Shown here: positions 36,692-45,900 of the stretch, in pieces | Numbering within the stretch: position 1 is the first letter of the stretch | Layout: each line of letters starts with the position of its first letter | From: Oligoflexales bacterium | GTDB lineage: Bacteria; Bdellovibrionota_B; Oligoflexia; Oligoflexales; RGVZ01 | DNA length: 64,000 bases | NCBI GenBank assembly: GCA_947445775.1 | Contig: CANFEB010000001.1 | Coordinates: 1-64,000, forward strand | Direction of reading: 5' to 3' | Notes under the pieces: model-generated | What the model saw: only the letters and a program-made list of their open reading frames with translations | What the model was told of the DNA's origin: nothing | Databases searched by the model: none | Translations under genes and position numbers: made by a program

Positions 36692-37698
36692 TAGAAATCC
36701 TTTCGAAGGTTCATGCCTGCATATAATCCGGCCACCTGACTATAGCCGTTGAACATCAGTGTCTTGCGTTTGAAAAGTTCGCCAATGCGGCGCTCCTTTG
36801 CCTGAGTCCATCGCGGGTGATCTACCTCGGGATTGACGTTGGCATAAAAGCCATACTCATCAGGCAGAATATCGTTCCATGTTGTTTTGGGCTTGGTCTC
36901 GCTAAAGCGAATTTTTGAAATGGCTTTGATACTTTTAAATCCGTATTTCCACGGGATCACCAGACGCATGGGCGCACCATTTTGATTGGGCAAGGCGTCC
37001 CCATAAAGCCCAACTGCGATGAAGGCCAAGGGATGCATGGCCTCATCCATGCGCAGGGCTTCTGTATATGGCCAATTGAGAATGCTGGAATTTTGGCCGG
37101 GCATCTGCTGCCTGTCGAGCAAGGTTACAAACTCGATGTATTTTGCTTTTGAGGTCGGCTTAACGGTTTTGATGAGGTCTGCCAAAGGAAATCCGATCCA
37201 CGGAATCACCATGGACCATGCCTCGACACAGCGCAGGCGATAGATGCGTTCTTCAAGTTTGTAGGGTTTCATGAAGTCATCAATGTCGTATAGGGCTGGC
37301 TTTTTCACAGCTCCCTCGACGGCGATTTTCCACGGACGAGTTTTAAGTTGGCTAGAGTTTTGCGCGGGATCACCCTTATCGGTGCCAAATTCATAGTAAT
37401 TGTTGTAAGTGGTTACGTCGTTGAAGGGCGTGAGTTTTTCGTTGGTGTCGTTCTTGCCCTTAGCAACCTTATCGAAAATCTTACCGTCGTGGACTTGCCC
37501 GACAAAAGTTTTCCCGGCCAATACTTTTTCCGCAAATGCCGCCGGAGAGAGCACCGTGGCAGCGACAGCACTGATTCCCAGGGCGAGCCCCTGGCCGATC
37601 ACGTCGCGGCGCGTAAATATTTCTCGGACACGGTAAAGGCGTTCGTCCGTTACCTCTGATTCCTTCGCAGCCGAAGGGTCAATGACTTTGATGAGCAC
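36691..37698 (-). CDS. msrP: MsrP, molybdopterin methionine sulfoxide reductase catalytic subunit
   Basis: A 335-residue periplasmic enzyme. The N-terminus carries a twin-arginine-type signal (TRRDVIGQGLALGISAVAATVLSPAAFA), and RCVEAWSMVIPWIGFPLADL has the cysteine that coordinates molybdenum. The downstream WKYGFKSIKAI and PDEYGFYANVNPEVDHPRW match the YedY/MsrP family. It reduces methionine sulfoxide in oxidised envelope proteins. Start GTG at 37698 has AGGAG. Forms an operon with msrQ. Confidence 0.95.
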   Translation of the reverse strand: MLIKVIDPSAAKESEVTDERLYRVREIFTRRDVIGQGLALGISAVAATVLSPAAFAEKVLAGKTFVGQVHDGKIFDKVAKGKNDTNEKLTPFNDVTTYNNYYEFGTDKGDPAQNSSQLKTRPWKIAVEGAVKKPALYDIDDFMKPYKLEERIYRLRCVEAWSMVIPWIGFPLADLIKTVKPTSKAKYIEFVTLLDRQQMPGQNSSILNWPYTEALRMDEAMHPLAFIAVGLYGDALPNQNGAPMRLVIPWKYGFKSIKAISKIRFSETKPKTTWNDILPDEYGFYANVNPEVDHPRWTQAKERRIGELFKRKTLMFNGYSQVAGLYAGMNLRKDF

Positions 37699-37709
37699 AG
37701 AGACTCCTG

Positions 37710-38180
37710 TCAGGCGCTCTTGAGAAATCGTCCGGCCTCACGGGAAGCAAATTCACCCGACGCGGATTGAAACGCACTCAAATGGATCTTTAATTTTCCT
37801 GCCGTCCTGCCCTGAGCCTCAATTTCCGACAGGGCCTCTGCAATCTTACCCCCCAGGACTTCCGATGCCTTGTGACAGGGGGCTACCCACAATCTTAGCA
37901 TAGACTGATTTTTGAACGAATTTTGGAACTGATTCTGGAATTGACTCTCGACTCGATTTGAAAGGGCTCCGGCAGCGTATTCGGCCTCAAACTTAGCAAT
38001 CATAGCATCCAAATTCGCCCAAGCCATCCGCTGCAGCTCAAAATACTCATCAAATCGCGCCCAGTCTTTGGCCGCGATTGCCTCGCCAGCCGTCTCGCAT
38101 CGCGCGCAAAACAGGGCGACAACGCACTCAATCGCAGTCGTTGCCGTGACGACGTCAGCTCTGTTGCGTCGCTCAGCCAT
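37710..38180 (-). CDS. Small helical protein after fliD, FliT-like candidate
   Basis: A 156-residue, largely helical protein that overlaps the end of fliD by 8 bases (ATGGCTGA), with GAGG at the start. Genes in this place are often the FliT or FliS secretion chaperones; the size and coupling fit FliT, but the sequence has no signature motif. A central run with repeated QNQF and QNSF is unusual. The chaperone role is inferred from context. Confidence 0.55.
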   Translation of the reverse strand: MAERRNRADVVTATTAIECVVALFCARCETAGEAIAAKDWARFDEYFELQRMAWANLDAMIAKFEAEYAAGALSNRVESQFQNQFQNSFKNQSMLRLWVAPCHKASEVLGGKIAEALSEIEAQGRTAGKLKIHLSAFQSASGEFASREAGRFLKSA

Positions 38181-39561
38181 TCATCCTCGCCGCCATTTGA
38201 TCCCCTTGGGACTGCATCATTTGCATCTTGCCATTGAGGTCGGCGAAAGATTTTTGCAGGCGCTGTTGCTTTTGGTCGACCATGCGCTGTTGGCGTTCGA
38301 TATTTTGGTCCTGACGCTGAATCTGTTGATCCAGCGTTTTTTGCCTCAGTGAGATCACGCCGCTTTGCCGATCCTGCAGCCCCTTGACGGCGTTGCTTAA
38401 TTTCTCTGCAAGTCCGGGCCCGTCCTCTGTCGTGGCAAAAACTTTTGTCACGCCATCGTAATTTCCCGCGATCGCTTTTTTCAACTTTTCTTCGTCGATC
38501 TCTAGCTTTCCCGTTTTGGCGTTGGTCATGATCCCGACCTCCGCCAGTGACATGCCACCGGCACCTGGTGCCACCTTGCCGCCACTCACCTCGGACTGAA
38601 TGGAACGCATCGCCTGGCGCATGGAGGATGCCGCCCCCAACGATGGGCGTTCTCCATCTTTTGCCGTCGCCTGATCGGACATCGCGGAATACACATTATT
38701 GTACTTTGTAACGAAGTCCTTGACCCCCGCCGATGTCGCATCGACATCGTGGCTGATATTGAGGCTGACGTTGGTTCCTGGCATGGCTTTTTTTGCCGTC
38801 AGCTTCACGCCGTCGATCAGGTCAGAAAAACTATTCTCCTCGCGGGCAATATCAACGTCCTCGAATTTCATCGCTAGATTTTTCCCTTTGCCTAACTCCT
38901 TGAAATCAAGAAATGTGGTATCTGGATCGATTTTGATATTGGCTGATTCGCCGGTCTTTTCGCTGCGTACGAGCAGTTTGAACGGCTCGTCGCCAATGCC
39001 GGTGTTGATGATAGACGCCTGGACTCCGCCCCCGGCGGCATTGATCTTGTCGGCGGCATCTTTCAGGGTAGATCCTGGTTCCAAGGTGACATCCAAATCT
39101 GCCTGTCCACCCCCGCGCTCAATCGCCATGAAGCCAAAGCCTACCGCCGATTCATTGGCGTTGGAAAATCCCTGCTCCAGAAACTTTGCCGAACCCGCCA
39201 GTTCCTTGACCTCGAAATTGAATTGGCCTGGTTTTAAATTTTTGCCTGATTCCAAAAGCTCTGCACCGACCACCTCTGGGTGGGACGACTCGACTTTAAG
39301 GCGCTGAAATTTTTCGGGGGCACTCATCCCACCCAACTGAGTGGCAAGATCACCGAGGGCTGTCGTTACGGCCGAATAACCGTTTTTTTCCTGGGCCAGG
39401 GCTTCGCGCTTGCCCCCCAGGTTGTCCATGGCAGCCTTATCGCCCGCCATGATTTTGTCGACGATCCCCATGTCGACGCCACCGGCTGCTCCCGGCCCTG
39501 GGCCTAGAGGTCCACCTGGTTGCATTCCGGCCATCGGCGACCCTGATCCATTGATCTTCAT
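38173..39561 (-). CDS. fliD: Flagellar filament cap protein FliD (HAP2)
   Basis: FliD caps the growing flagellar filament. The 462-residue protein keeps the N-terminal coiled region, the TLKDAADKINAAGGGVQASIINTG segment typical of the FliD core, LKKAIAGNYDGVTKVFA and the C-terminal coiled coil (QIQRQDQNIERQQRMVDQKQQRLQKSF). ATG at 39561 with AAGGAGG is preferred to the 39609 frame. No fliS or flagellin gene is adjacent; the FliT-like gene follows. Confidence 0.93.
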   Translation of the reverse strand: MKINGSGSPMAGMQPGGPLGPGPGAAGGVDMGIVDKIMAGDKAAMDNLGGKREALAQEKNGYSAVTTALGDLATQLGGMSAPEKFQRLKVESSHPEVVGAELLESGKNLKPGQFNFEVKELAGSAKFLEQGFSNANESAVGFGFMAIERGGGQADLDVTLEPGSTLKDAADKINAAGGGVQASIINTGIGDEPFKLLVRSEKTGESANIKIDPDTTFLDFKELGKGKNLAMKFEDVDIAREENSFSDLIDGVKLTAKKAMPGTNVSLNISHDVDATSAGVKDFVTKYNNVYSAMSDQATAKDGERPSLGAASSMRQAMRSIQSEVSGGKVAPGAGGMSLAEVGIMTNAKTGKLEIDEEKLKKAIAGNYDGVTKVFATTEDGPGLAEKLSNAVKGLQDRQSGVISLRQKTLDQQIQRQDQNIERQQRMVDQKQQRLQKSFADLNGKMQMMQSQGDQMAARMNG

Positions 39562-39758
39562 TGCACGCCTCCTTGTGCGGGCTGTCATTAGCCCAGAACT
39601 AAGCTGCAAACAGCTTTAGTCCTGTCTGGTCTTCGGAGCCCCAGGCACGGAGGTTTAGTAAAAATGATTCGCAGGACGCCGCAATTCATGAGCGTGGATT
39701 TAAATTTTCGCTGGTTTACTTAATAAATCCGGGTGGATATGAATTTGATCGAAAAAAT

Positions 39759-41396
39759 TTAGGGAACGGCAAAAAGTGCCTGATTTTCAAATGAACCAAG
39801 CAACTTAAAGTCACGATTCAGGCCGTCGAATCCGATTTTGATTGGGCTGACATTTTCCGGGACCGCGACATGGGTCACGCCCATTCCCTTCATGGACGCC
39901 AGATTTACGGAAGGATCCCCCAGCATGATCGAGACTCGCGATTGCAGGGGCTCAACCGCAAATCCATGAGTCCAATTCCAGCCGCCATAAGCCTGAACGT
40001 TGGTGCGGCCGGTAAGGGCATAGGACCAGTATCTGTGATCCAGGTGCGAGGGCGACAAAATAACGGCATCTCGGGGCAGGGTTTGACGCGCCCATGCCGC
40101 AATGGCTTGCTCACCCGACGACCAGAGGGTGAGGCGGTGCGCAGGGGACTGCATCTGGCTGCCCAATCCAACAAGGCCATCGATGCAGACAATGACAGCA
40201 GCCAGCCATGACATGGAGCGAAATTTGTGAAGAGAAAAAAAGCGCACCAGAGAAATGCCAAACAGAAGTAAGGCCCAGACCAGCAACTTGCTGTTGTCCC
40301 AGGCCCACGGCTGCAACTTCACCAGGTTCATGGCAATAAAAATGATCGCGCCGCTCAAAAAAAATGGATCACTTCTGATTTCGCGCGACACCGCAGCCGC
40401 AACCAACATCAGTGGAATAACCACGTTCCAGTTCACGATCCAAAAGAAAAGCAGGGACTGCCCCGTTTCTGACCCCCGCCAAAACCCTGCCCAGTCGATG
40501 CCAGATGCCTTGTTTGAGATCGCGGGCATGGTCGCCCAAATCAAAAACATGGAGATCACGAGGCCCGGACCGACGACAGTAACCCAGTGGCGCAAAATAT
40601 CTTTTTTTACGGAAGGCGACCGAACGAAATCCAACAGCATTATCACGCCAATGACGAGCATCACCACCAACCAAGAATGAACATGGGCCAGGAGCAGCAA
40701 AGGCAACAAACAGGCCATGACTAAAGTCAGGGCCAAAGGCCCGGAACGAAGACCGGAGACGGCCGTACGGCGTTTCAGGTCCATGGCCACCAACAATGCA
40801 GCGCACCCAAGAGAAAGGCCCGCCAGCAAAGTTCGCTGGGGTAACAGCAACGAAAACAGGGGAGTCATCCAAACCTGCGAAAGTGTGCCAGTGTTGATTC
40901 CTTCGAACATCGGCTGCGCAAAATCCCACAAAACAAGCCTAGTAATCGTCCGGGTTCCCCCCGCCAAAATAAAAACTACGGCCAATGCGCCGGCTGTCCA
41001 AGGCCCGGCCCCGGCCCGCCGAAATAACACCGGCAAGCAGAGTGACAAAAGAATTGCAAACATGAGGCACGGCAACAACATGGCAGATTGCAGGCCAAAT
41101 CCTGCGCGCAACAACATCCCCGACATAAAATTGATCAATGGAGGATAAGAAAAAACTGAATCAAAACGAAGAATTCTAGCGTCGAACCATTTAGAGAATG
41201 GTTGTTCTGCAAACCACCATGAGTGGGCGACGTGAAGCGACCAATCCCCCCAAACACCAGGGAAATCGGTGGCCAACGTGCCGTCATCGAGAGAGTAAAG
41301 GCAACGGGAAATGGACCACAGCAAAACAACAAAAATCAGGCTGTGGGGAAGTAAGCGGAAATAGATTATGCGAAACAAGGGATGCCCTGATTTCAA
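39759..41396 (-). CDS. Polytopic membrane protein, GT-C glycosyltransferase-like
   Basis: A 545-residue integral membrane protein with about ten helices. An aspartate-containing first loop (VWGDWSLHVAHSWWFAEQ) and a soluble C-terminal tail are the general layout of GT-C glycosyltransferases that use lipid-linked sugars. The family cannot be named. The TTG start at 41396 overlaps the previous gene's stop as TTGA, so it is the last gene of the ribBA-ribH-nusB run. Confidence in the fold is moderate. Confidence 0.5.
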   Translation of the reverse strand: MKSGHPLFRIIYFRLLPHSLIFVVLLWSISRCLYSLDDGTLATDFPGVWGDWSLHVAHSWWFAEQPFSKWFDARILRFDSVFSYPPLINFMSGMLLRAGFGLQSAMLLPCLMFAILLSLCLPVLFRRAGAGPWTAGALAVVFILAGGTRTITRLVLWDFAQPMFEGINTGTLSQVWMTPLFSLLLPQRTLLAGLSLGCAALLVAMDLKRRTAVSGLRSGPLALTLVMACLLPLLLLAHVHSWLVVMLVIGVIMLLDFVRSPSVKKDILRHWVTVVGPGLVISMFLIWATMPAISNKASGIDWAGFWRGSETGQSLLFFWIVNWNVVIPLMLVAAAVSREIRSDPFFLSGAIIFIAMNLVKLQPWAWDNSKLLVWALLLFGISLVRFFSLHKFRSMSWLAAVIVCIDGLVGLGSQMQSPAHRLTLWSSGEQAIAAWARQTLPRDAVILSPSHLDHRYWSYALTGRTNVQAYGGWNWTHGFAVEPLQSRVSIMLGDPSVNLASMKGMGVTHVAVPENVSPIKIGFDGLNRDFKLLGSFENQALFAVP

Positions 41397-42118
41397 TGGT
41401 AAACAAATACGTTGAGGTCGTCGCCTTCGAGCTCAGATTTCAAGCGGAGCGCCGTATTCAATACGCCATTAAAACTGTGCCTACCGACGAGCAGGTGAAA
41501 TGCAGTCGTTCCCGGCATGGTGGCAATCAGCTCGCGAAAAACCTGGGCAAGAATGTCATGGGAGTCGTGCGCCACAATGATCTCTGGCGCCAAATAAAAT
41601 CCAACTGAATCAGGCGACCACGCGCGCACGGTTGCAACAAGGGATGTAATCCAGGCACTGGTTTCGCGAAAATCATTGCCAGGACGAGGCATCAAAAAAA
41701 CATAACGAGCGGGCTGCGTCAGCGTGTCGGTCAGCATGACGGATTCCTTGTCACAAATTCCGCGAATAGCGGCCTCGCTGAACAAGTCTTCCATGGCAAT
41801 ATGATTCAATAGGGATGGCGCGTGAATTTCACCGCGTCCGGCGATGCCAATCCAGAACGGACAATCTTTGACCGAGACGCCCGACGAGATGTGAAAGCTG
41901 ATCATGCGTCGATCTGGAATGCCCAACTTTGGATCGTCATTATGGGCAATGACCCTGGCATCAGAAGATCTGATGTTGATTTGGACGTTCTCAAATGTTG
42001 AATCTCTTGAATTCAATATTTTGGAATCACTGTGGGCGTCGGCCACAGAACCAGAAGGGCCAGGAATAATTCCTAGCTCACTGCTTCTTGCTTTCTCCGC
42101 TGACGGATTGACGTTCAT
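41393..42118 (-). CDS. Protein of unknown function in the nusB operon
   Basis: A 241-residue soluble protein with no family that can be named. Notable pieces are ISFHISSGVSVKDCPFWIGIAGRGEIHAP and FYLAPEIIVAHDSHDILAQVFRELI, the latter ending in acidic and hydrophobic residues. The frame opens at 42226, but ATG at 42118 with GGGGAG upstream is likely. Its start overlaps the nusB end by 41 bases, and its end overlaps the membrane glycosyltransferase-like start by four, so the three are coupled. Confidence 0.6.
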   Translation of the reverse strand: MNVNPSAEKARSSELGIIPGPSGSVADAHSDSKILNSRDSTFENVQINIRSSDARVIAHNDDPKLGIPDRRMISFHISSGVSVKDCPFWIGIAGRGEIHAPSLLNHIAMEDLFSEAAIRGICDKESVMLTDTLTQPARYVFLMPRPGNDFRETSAWITSLVATVRAWSPDSVGFYLAPEIIVAHDSHDILAQVFRELIATMPGTTAFHLLVGRHSFNGVLNTALRLKSELEGDDLNVFVYH

Positions 42119-42545
42119 TCCCGTCTCCCCCGGCCTTGCCGGATTTAATGATGCCATCGAGGACACCATTGACGAATGCGCCGGACTGCTCATTGCCATA
42201 GCGCTTCGCCAATTCAACTGCTTCATTCAATATTACCTTAACCGGCGTATCAAATACTTGCAATTCAGCGAGGGCCATTCGTAATACCGCCCGATCCGTC
42301 ACTGACAAGCGGGTAAGCTTCCAATTTTTGGTAAAAGCCTCAATAAGCGGATCATTGTCGTTGCGTTTATCGAGGGTTGCCCGGACCAGATCACGCATCA
42401 TAGTCATTGAATTGGTGGGAACGTTGAAGTTTGACGAAAAGGTTTCAAAGTGCGAGGGGCTGAAATAATAGACCTTCTCAGCCTCGCACTGGTAGAGGAA
42501 CTGCAGGGCAAAATCACGGGCGACTGTGTTGCGGTTTTCGCTCAT
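42078..42545 (-). CDS. nusB: Transcription antitermination factor NusB
   Basis: NusB joins NusE/S10 on boxA RNA for rRNA antitermination. The all-helical family is recognised in [32 protein letters not shown] and [28 protein letters not shown]. The 155-residue length is normal. It overlaps ribH by four bases (ATGA). ribH-nusB adjacency is widespread. Confidence 0.95.
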   Translation of the reverse strand: MSENRNTVARDFALQFLYQCEAEKVYYFSPSHFETFSSNFNVPTNSMTMMRDLVRATLDKRNDNDPLIEAFTKNWKLTRLSVTDRAVLRMALAELQVFDTPVKVILNEAVELAKRYGNEQSGAFVNGVLDGIIKSGKAGGDGNERQSVSGESKKQ

Positions 42546-42997
42546 AATTTGCCATCGACTTTTGTGTCAAATTGCCCAAGAACTTTGATCATTTCTAGGG
42601 CCGCCTGGGCCGAATCGCGCCCCTTGTTGCCACCCTTGATGCCGCTACGCGCCAATGCCTGCTCGATGGTGTCCGTGGTCAGAACACCAAATATGACCGG
42701 AATGCCCGTCTCCAGGGCGATGTTCATGACACCGCTGGCAGCCTGGCCGGCCACGAAATCAAAATGGGGGGTTTCTCCGCGGATGACCGCCCCCAAACAA
42801 ATCACAGCTGAATACTTGCCACTGCGCGCCGCCTTGGCAGCCACAACAGGAATTTCGAAACTACCTGGTACCCAGACCACCACCACGTGGGAGTCTTTGA
42901 CCCCGCTGTCACGCAAACAGTCGGTGGCGCCGACCAAAAGCGAGCGCGTGATCATATCGTTGAACCGGGCGACGACGATCAGGATCTTTTTTTCCAT
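42542..42997 (-). CDS. ribH: 6,7-Dimethyl-8-ribityllumazine synthase
   Basis: Lumazine synthase makes the direct riboflavin precursor from the RibB product and a ribityl pyrimidine. [46 protein letters not shown] and [17 protein letters not shown] are conserved. ATG at 42997 with GGGGGAG is used rather than the 43048 frame. The 151 residues form the usual 60-mer-building subunit. Coupled to nusB, and 51 bases after ribBA. Confidence 0.96.
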   Translation of the reverse strand: MEKKILIVVARFNDMITRSLLVGATDCLRDSGVKDSHVVVVWVPGSFEIPVVAAKAARSGKYSAVICLGAVIRGETPHFDFVAGQAASGVMNIALETGIPVIFGVLTTDTIEQALARSGIKGGNKGRDSAQAALEMIKVLGQFDTKVDGKL

Positions 42998-43048
42998 AAA
43001 CTCCCCCGAACCAAAACTTTTTACGAAAAGGCATTCACCAAAAATCAA

Positions 43049-44221
43049 TCAACCAGGAATCACTGCGACTTCTGCTATTTCAAGTCCGAATCCCGCAAGC
43101 CCCTTCAGGGAACGTGGGGTTGAAACGTGAATCCGCATTTGCCGGACCCCCAAGTGGCGCAATATTTGAGCGCCAATTCCATACAACCGTGGGTCCATCG
43201 GCTGCCACTTGTTCGACGCGGCGGGAGGCACTGCAGAGGCCGCGGGCACAGCGCCATCCGGCGGCAAACGCATGTCGACCGTATCCTCGACAAAGGCATG
43301 TGAGCCGCCCGGATGCGACAAATACAGAACAACCCCACACTCGGACGACTTGAGCAATTGCAGCCCATAGTCAACGAGGCGCCTTCCCGACGTGCCGCTG
43401 CTAAACACGTCGATCAGCGGACGCTGGCGGTGCACGCGCACATCCACCACTTGATCGGCCGTAAATGGTCCGCCCTTGACGAGGGCCACATGCTGCGCGC
43501 CGTCGACAAGGCTTTGAAAACAAATGGCTTCAAATATTCCTGCCGGCGTCTGCACCGGCTCCTTGGCCAGCTGCTCCACCAGAGAATCACGCAGCAAGCG
43601 AAATTCAATCAGGTCAGCAATCGAAACCAACGGCATATTGTGACGTTTTGAGAACACTTCCAGGTCCGGCATCCGCGCCATGGTCCCATCGTCTTTCATG
43701 ATTTCGCAAATCACTGCCGACGGCTTCATCCCAGCAAGGCGCGCCAGATCTACAGACCCTTCGGTGTGGCCCGAGCGCTCCAAAACGCCGCCCTGTTTGG
43801 CCTTCAACGGAAACACGTGCCCCGGCACAACGATATCGTCCGATGTTGACTTGTCGTCCATCGCCACGCGAATGGTCTGGGCACGGTCTGCCGCACTGAT
43901 GCCGGTAGAAACCCCGTGACGGGCCTCAATCGACACCGTGAATGCTGTCGATCGCGATGAACCAGGCTTGCCCAGATCGCTCATCATCGGCAACTTCAGG
44001 CGGTCAATCGCTGCCGGCGACATCGAAAGGCAGACCAGACCACGTGCCTCGCGGACCATAAAATTGATTTTTTCAGCAGAGACGTGTTCGGCCGCGAAAA
44101 CGAGGTCGCCCTCGTTCTCACGGTCTTCGTCATCCACCATAATTACCATTTGCCCTGAACGGATCGCGTCGATCGCGTGCAAAACTCTGGATATTGCTTT
44201 TTCTTGCGTTTCACTCGTCAT
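43049..44221 (-). CDS. ribBA: RibBA-type protein: active DHBP synthase, degraded GTP cyclohydrolase II half
   Basis: The N-terminal half (about residues 1-205) is 3,4-dihydroxy-2-butanone-4-phosphate synthase with DDEDRENEGDL, the HTEGSVDLARLAGM segment and VICEIMKDDGTMA. The C-terminal half follows the GTP cyclohydrolase II layout, but its zinc site, normally a histidine/cysteine-rich SECLTGD and SLRCDCG motif, reads VRVHRQRPLIDVFSSGTSG, with no cysteines. The second activity is therefore probably lost, and another GTP cyclohydrolase is expected elsewhere. ATG at 44221 is chosen; the caspase-like gene ends 26 bases upstream. Confidence 0.9.
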   Translation of the reverse strand: MTSETQEKAISRVLHAIDAIRSGQMVIMVDDEDRENEGDLVFAAEHVSAEKINFMVREARGLVCLSMSPAAIDRLKLPMMSDLGKPGSSRSTAFTVSIEARHGVSTGISAADRAQTIRVAMDDKSTSDDIVVPGHVFPLKAKQGGVLERSGHTEGSVDLARLAGMKPSAVICEIMKDDGTMARMPDLEVFSKRHNMPLVSIADLIEFRLLRDSLVEQLAKEPVQTPAGIFEAICFQSLVDGAQHVALVKGGPFTADQVVDVRVHRQRPLIDVFSSGTSGRRLVDYGLQLLKSSECGVVLYLSHPGGSHAFVEDTVDMRLPPDGAVPAASAVPPAASNKWQPMDPRLYGIGAQILRHLGVRQMRIHVSTPRSLKGLAGFGLEIAEVAVIPG

Positions 44222-44247
44222 GGGAGCCGTTCTACAGGTCTGGCTGA

Positions 44248-45147
44248 TTACTCGTAAAGGAAGAACTTCTCTGCCAGGATTTGAGCGGATGGAAATGCCC
44301 GCCAAACTGGCGTGTGGCCACCAACATCTTCGGTATCCCCCCGAGTTCTTTCGGAAATTTGCAAAATCGTTGCTTCTCGGTTGGAAACGCTGGCTTGGTC
44401 AATGACCCCACGCAAGGCCCAGGTAAAGGCCCCGCCACGCTCCTCGCCCAAGTCGGCCGAGGTTTCATTCTTGGTTGAAGAGGCCATGACAAAGGCCTGG
44501 GTAAACAAAGTACCCTGATATTTGCCGATTTCTGCCATGGCATCTTCACTAGTGGTCATAGAATTTGTCATCGCCCCAGACATCGGAACACACTTGCTGC
44601 GAACGGTCTCGGGACCGCTGATTACTTTGGCCGATGGAATGATCGGCGTGCGCCCATCAACAAACGAGCCGCTATAGCAGGAGTCGATCATGACCACGAG
44701 GCGCTCAAGGGGACGGTTGTTGCGCGCAGCCATGACGGCACTGGCGACTTCCGCAAAGCTAAAGGAACGGTCCTCGGCCAGCATGATGCCGGTATTGCCA
44801 TGACCAGAGAAATACCAAAAAAGTGAGTCGGCATCGGAAGCTGCCTCTGCAGTGTCGGCAAAGATCTCGGCCGTGGTTGCCGTGTCATCCTTCACGACCT
44901 CATCAAACCCGAGATCGATCTGGGTGTTGCGAAACAACACATCCAGTTCACGGATGTCCGTAGGGACTCCCGGCAGGCCGTTGGGCGAGCCCATTAGCAC
45001 GGCCACATTGCGCCCTCCGGCACTGTGGCCAAGGCCCTTGGCGCCTGCTGTAGCGATCTTGCTGGATGCGCCGCAACCAGCAACGGCGCCTGCCACACAA
45101 ATGGAAATAAAACCAAGACGACGACGCGCACTAATATTCAAGACCAT
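44248..45147 (-). CDS. Caspase-family (C14) lipoprotein inside the riboflavin operon
   Basis: A 299-residue protein whose caspase-like domain runs from about NVAVLMGSPNGLPGVPTDIRELDVL, with the catalytic histidine in FWYFSGHGNTG and cysteine in VVMIDSCYSGSFVD. The N-terminus is a lipoprotein signal ending AVAGC, so it is exported and anchored, unlike most cytoplasmic metacaspases. Prokaryotic C14 members act in proteolysis, signalling or cell death; substrate here is unknown. It sits between ribE and ribBA, which normally lie together, so it appears inserted. ATG at 45147 has GGGGGA upstream. Confidence 0.85.
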   Translation of the reverse strand: MVLNISARRRLGFISICVAGAVAGCGASSKIATAGAKGLGHSAGGRNVAVLMGSPNGLPGVPTDIRELDVLFRNTQIDLGFDEVVKDDTATTAEIFADTAEAASDADSLFWYFSGHGNTGIMLAEDRSFSFAEVASAVMAARNNRPLERLVVMIDSCYSGSFVDGRTPIIPSAKVISGPETVRSKCVPMSGAMTNSMTTSEDAMAEIGKYQGTLFTQAFVMASSTKNETSADLGEERGGAFTWALRGVIDQASVSNREATILQISERTRGDTEDVGGHTPVWRAFPSAQILAEKFFLYE

Positions 45148-45264
45148 GATTCCCCCGAAGTCTGAGGCGTGTAAAGTACGGCAAAAAAATTACCGCACCT
45201 TCAAGCCTAGCAATGGAGAATCATGAGTTGCGATGGGCACGAATTGCCCAGCATTTTCCGTGAT

Positions 45265-45900
45265 TCAAGTTATGGTTTGGACTTCAACTTGACGGGCCGC
45301 AAATTTGGCCATCATGTCGAGTTCGATGTTTACGTAATCACCAACCTTACGTTGAGAGAGATTGGTAATTCGCAGGGTTGCAGGGATGATCATGACTTCC
45401 ACAACGGTCCCAGGCGTTTGATCCGCTGGATCGATTTGATCCACAACGGTATTCACAGTCAGGCTGACGCCATCGATGCAAATAGATCCTTTGGAAATCA
45501 CAAAACGAGACATGGATTTTTCTAAATGGACCCGCAGGACCCACCCCGTAGTGGCGCTTTCAATCAATTGAACGCGCCCCGTGCCATCAACGTGGCCAGA
45601 GACAAGATGGCCGCCCAAGCGGTCGCCCACTTTGAGCGCCCGCTCCAGATTCACGGTTGACCCTTGGGCACCATGGCGGCCAAAGGAAGTGCAGGCCATA
45701 GTTTCACTGGTGACATCAAACGCATACTGATGGTTTCTGCGCCCGACGACTGTCAAGCAGCAGCCGTTGACGGCGATGCTGTCGCCATCGGCTGCATCAA
45801 AGCCGGCTCCGACTTCAATCCAAAAACAGCATGGCGCCGTGCCGCCTGGTTGCACCACCTCAATCAACGTTCCCGTTCTTTCAACCAACCCGGTAAACAT
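45265..45900 (-). CDS. ribE: Riboflavin synthase alpha chain
   Basis: It dismutates two lumazines to riboflavin. The two tandem lumazine-binding repeats begin MFTGLVERTGTLIEV and LGGHLVSGHVDGTGRV, the usual duplication; VNGCCLTVV and IDGVSLTVN repeat the pattern. 211 residues is normal. The start directly follows the nrdR stop (TGAATG). No ribD gene is visible in the cluster. Confidence 0.96.
   Translation of the reverse strand: MFTGLVERTGTLIEVVQPGGTAPCCFWIEVGAGFDAADGDSIAVNGCCLTVVGRRNHQYAFDVTSETMACTSFGRHGAQGSTVNLERALKVGDRLGGHLVSGHVDGTGRVQLIESATTGWVLRVHLEKSMSRFVISKGSICIDGVSLTVNTVVDQIDPADQTPGTVVEVMIIPATLRITNLSQRKVGDYVNIELDMMAKFAARQVEVQTIT

Noticed and set aside
45148-45264. FMN riboswitch before the riboflavin genes
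   Set aside because: The 117-base gap and the spaces before ribE and ribBA show none of the conserved riboswitch segments or a plausible multi-stem fold.
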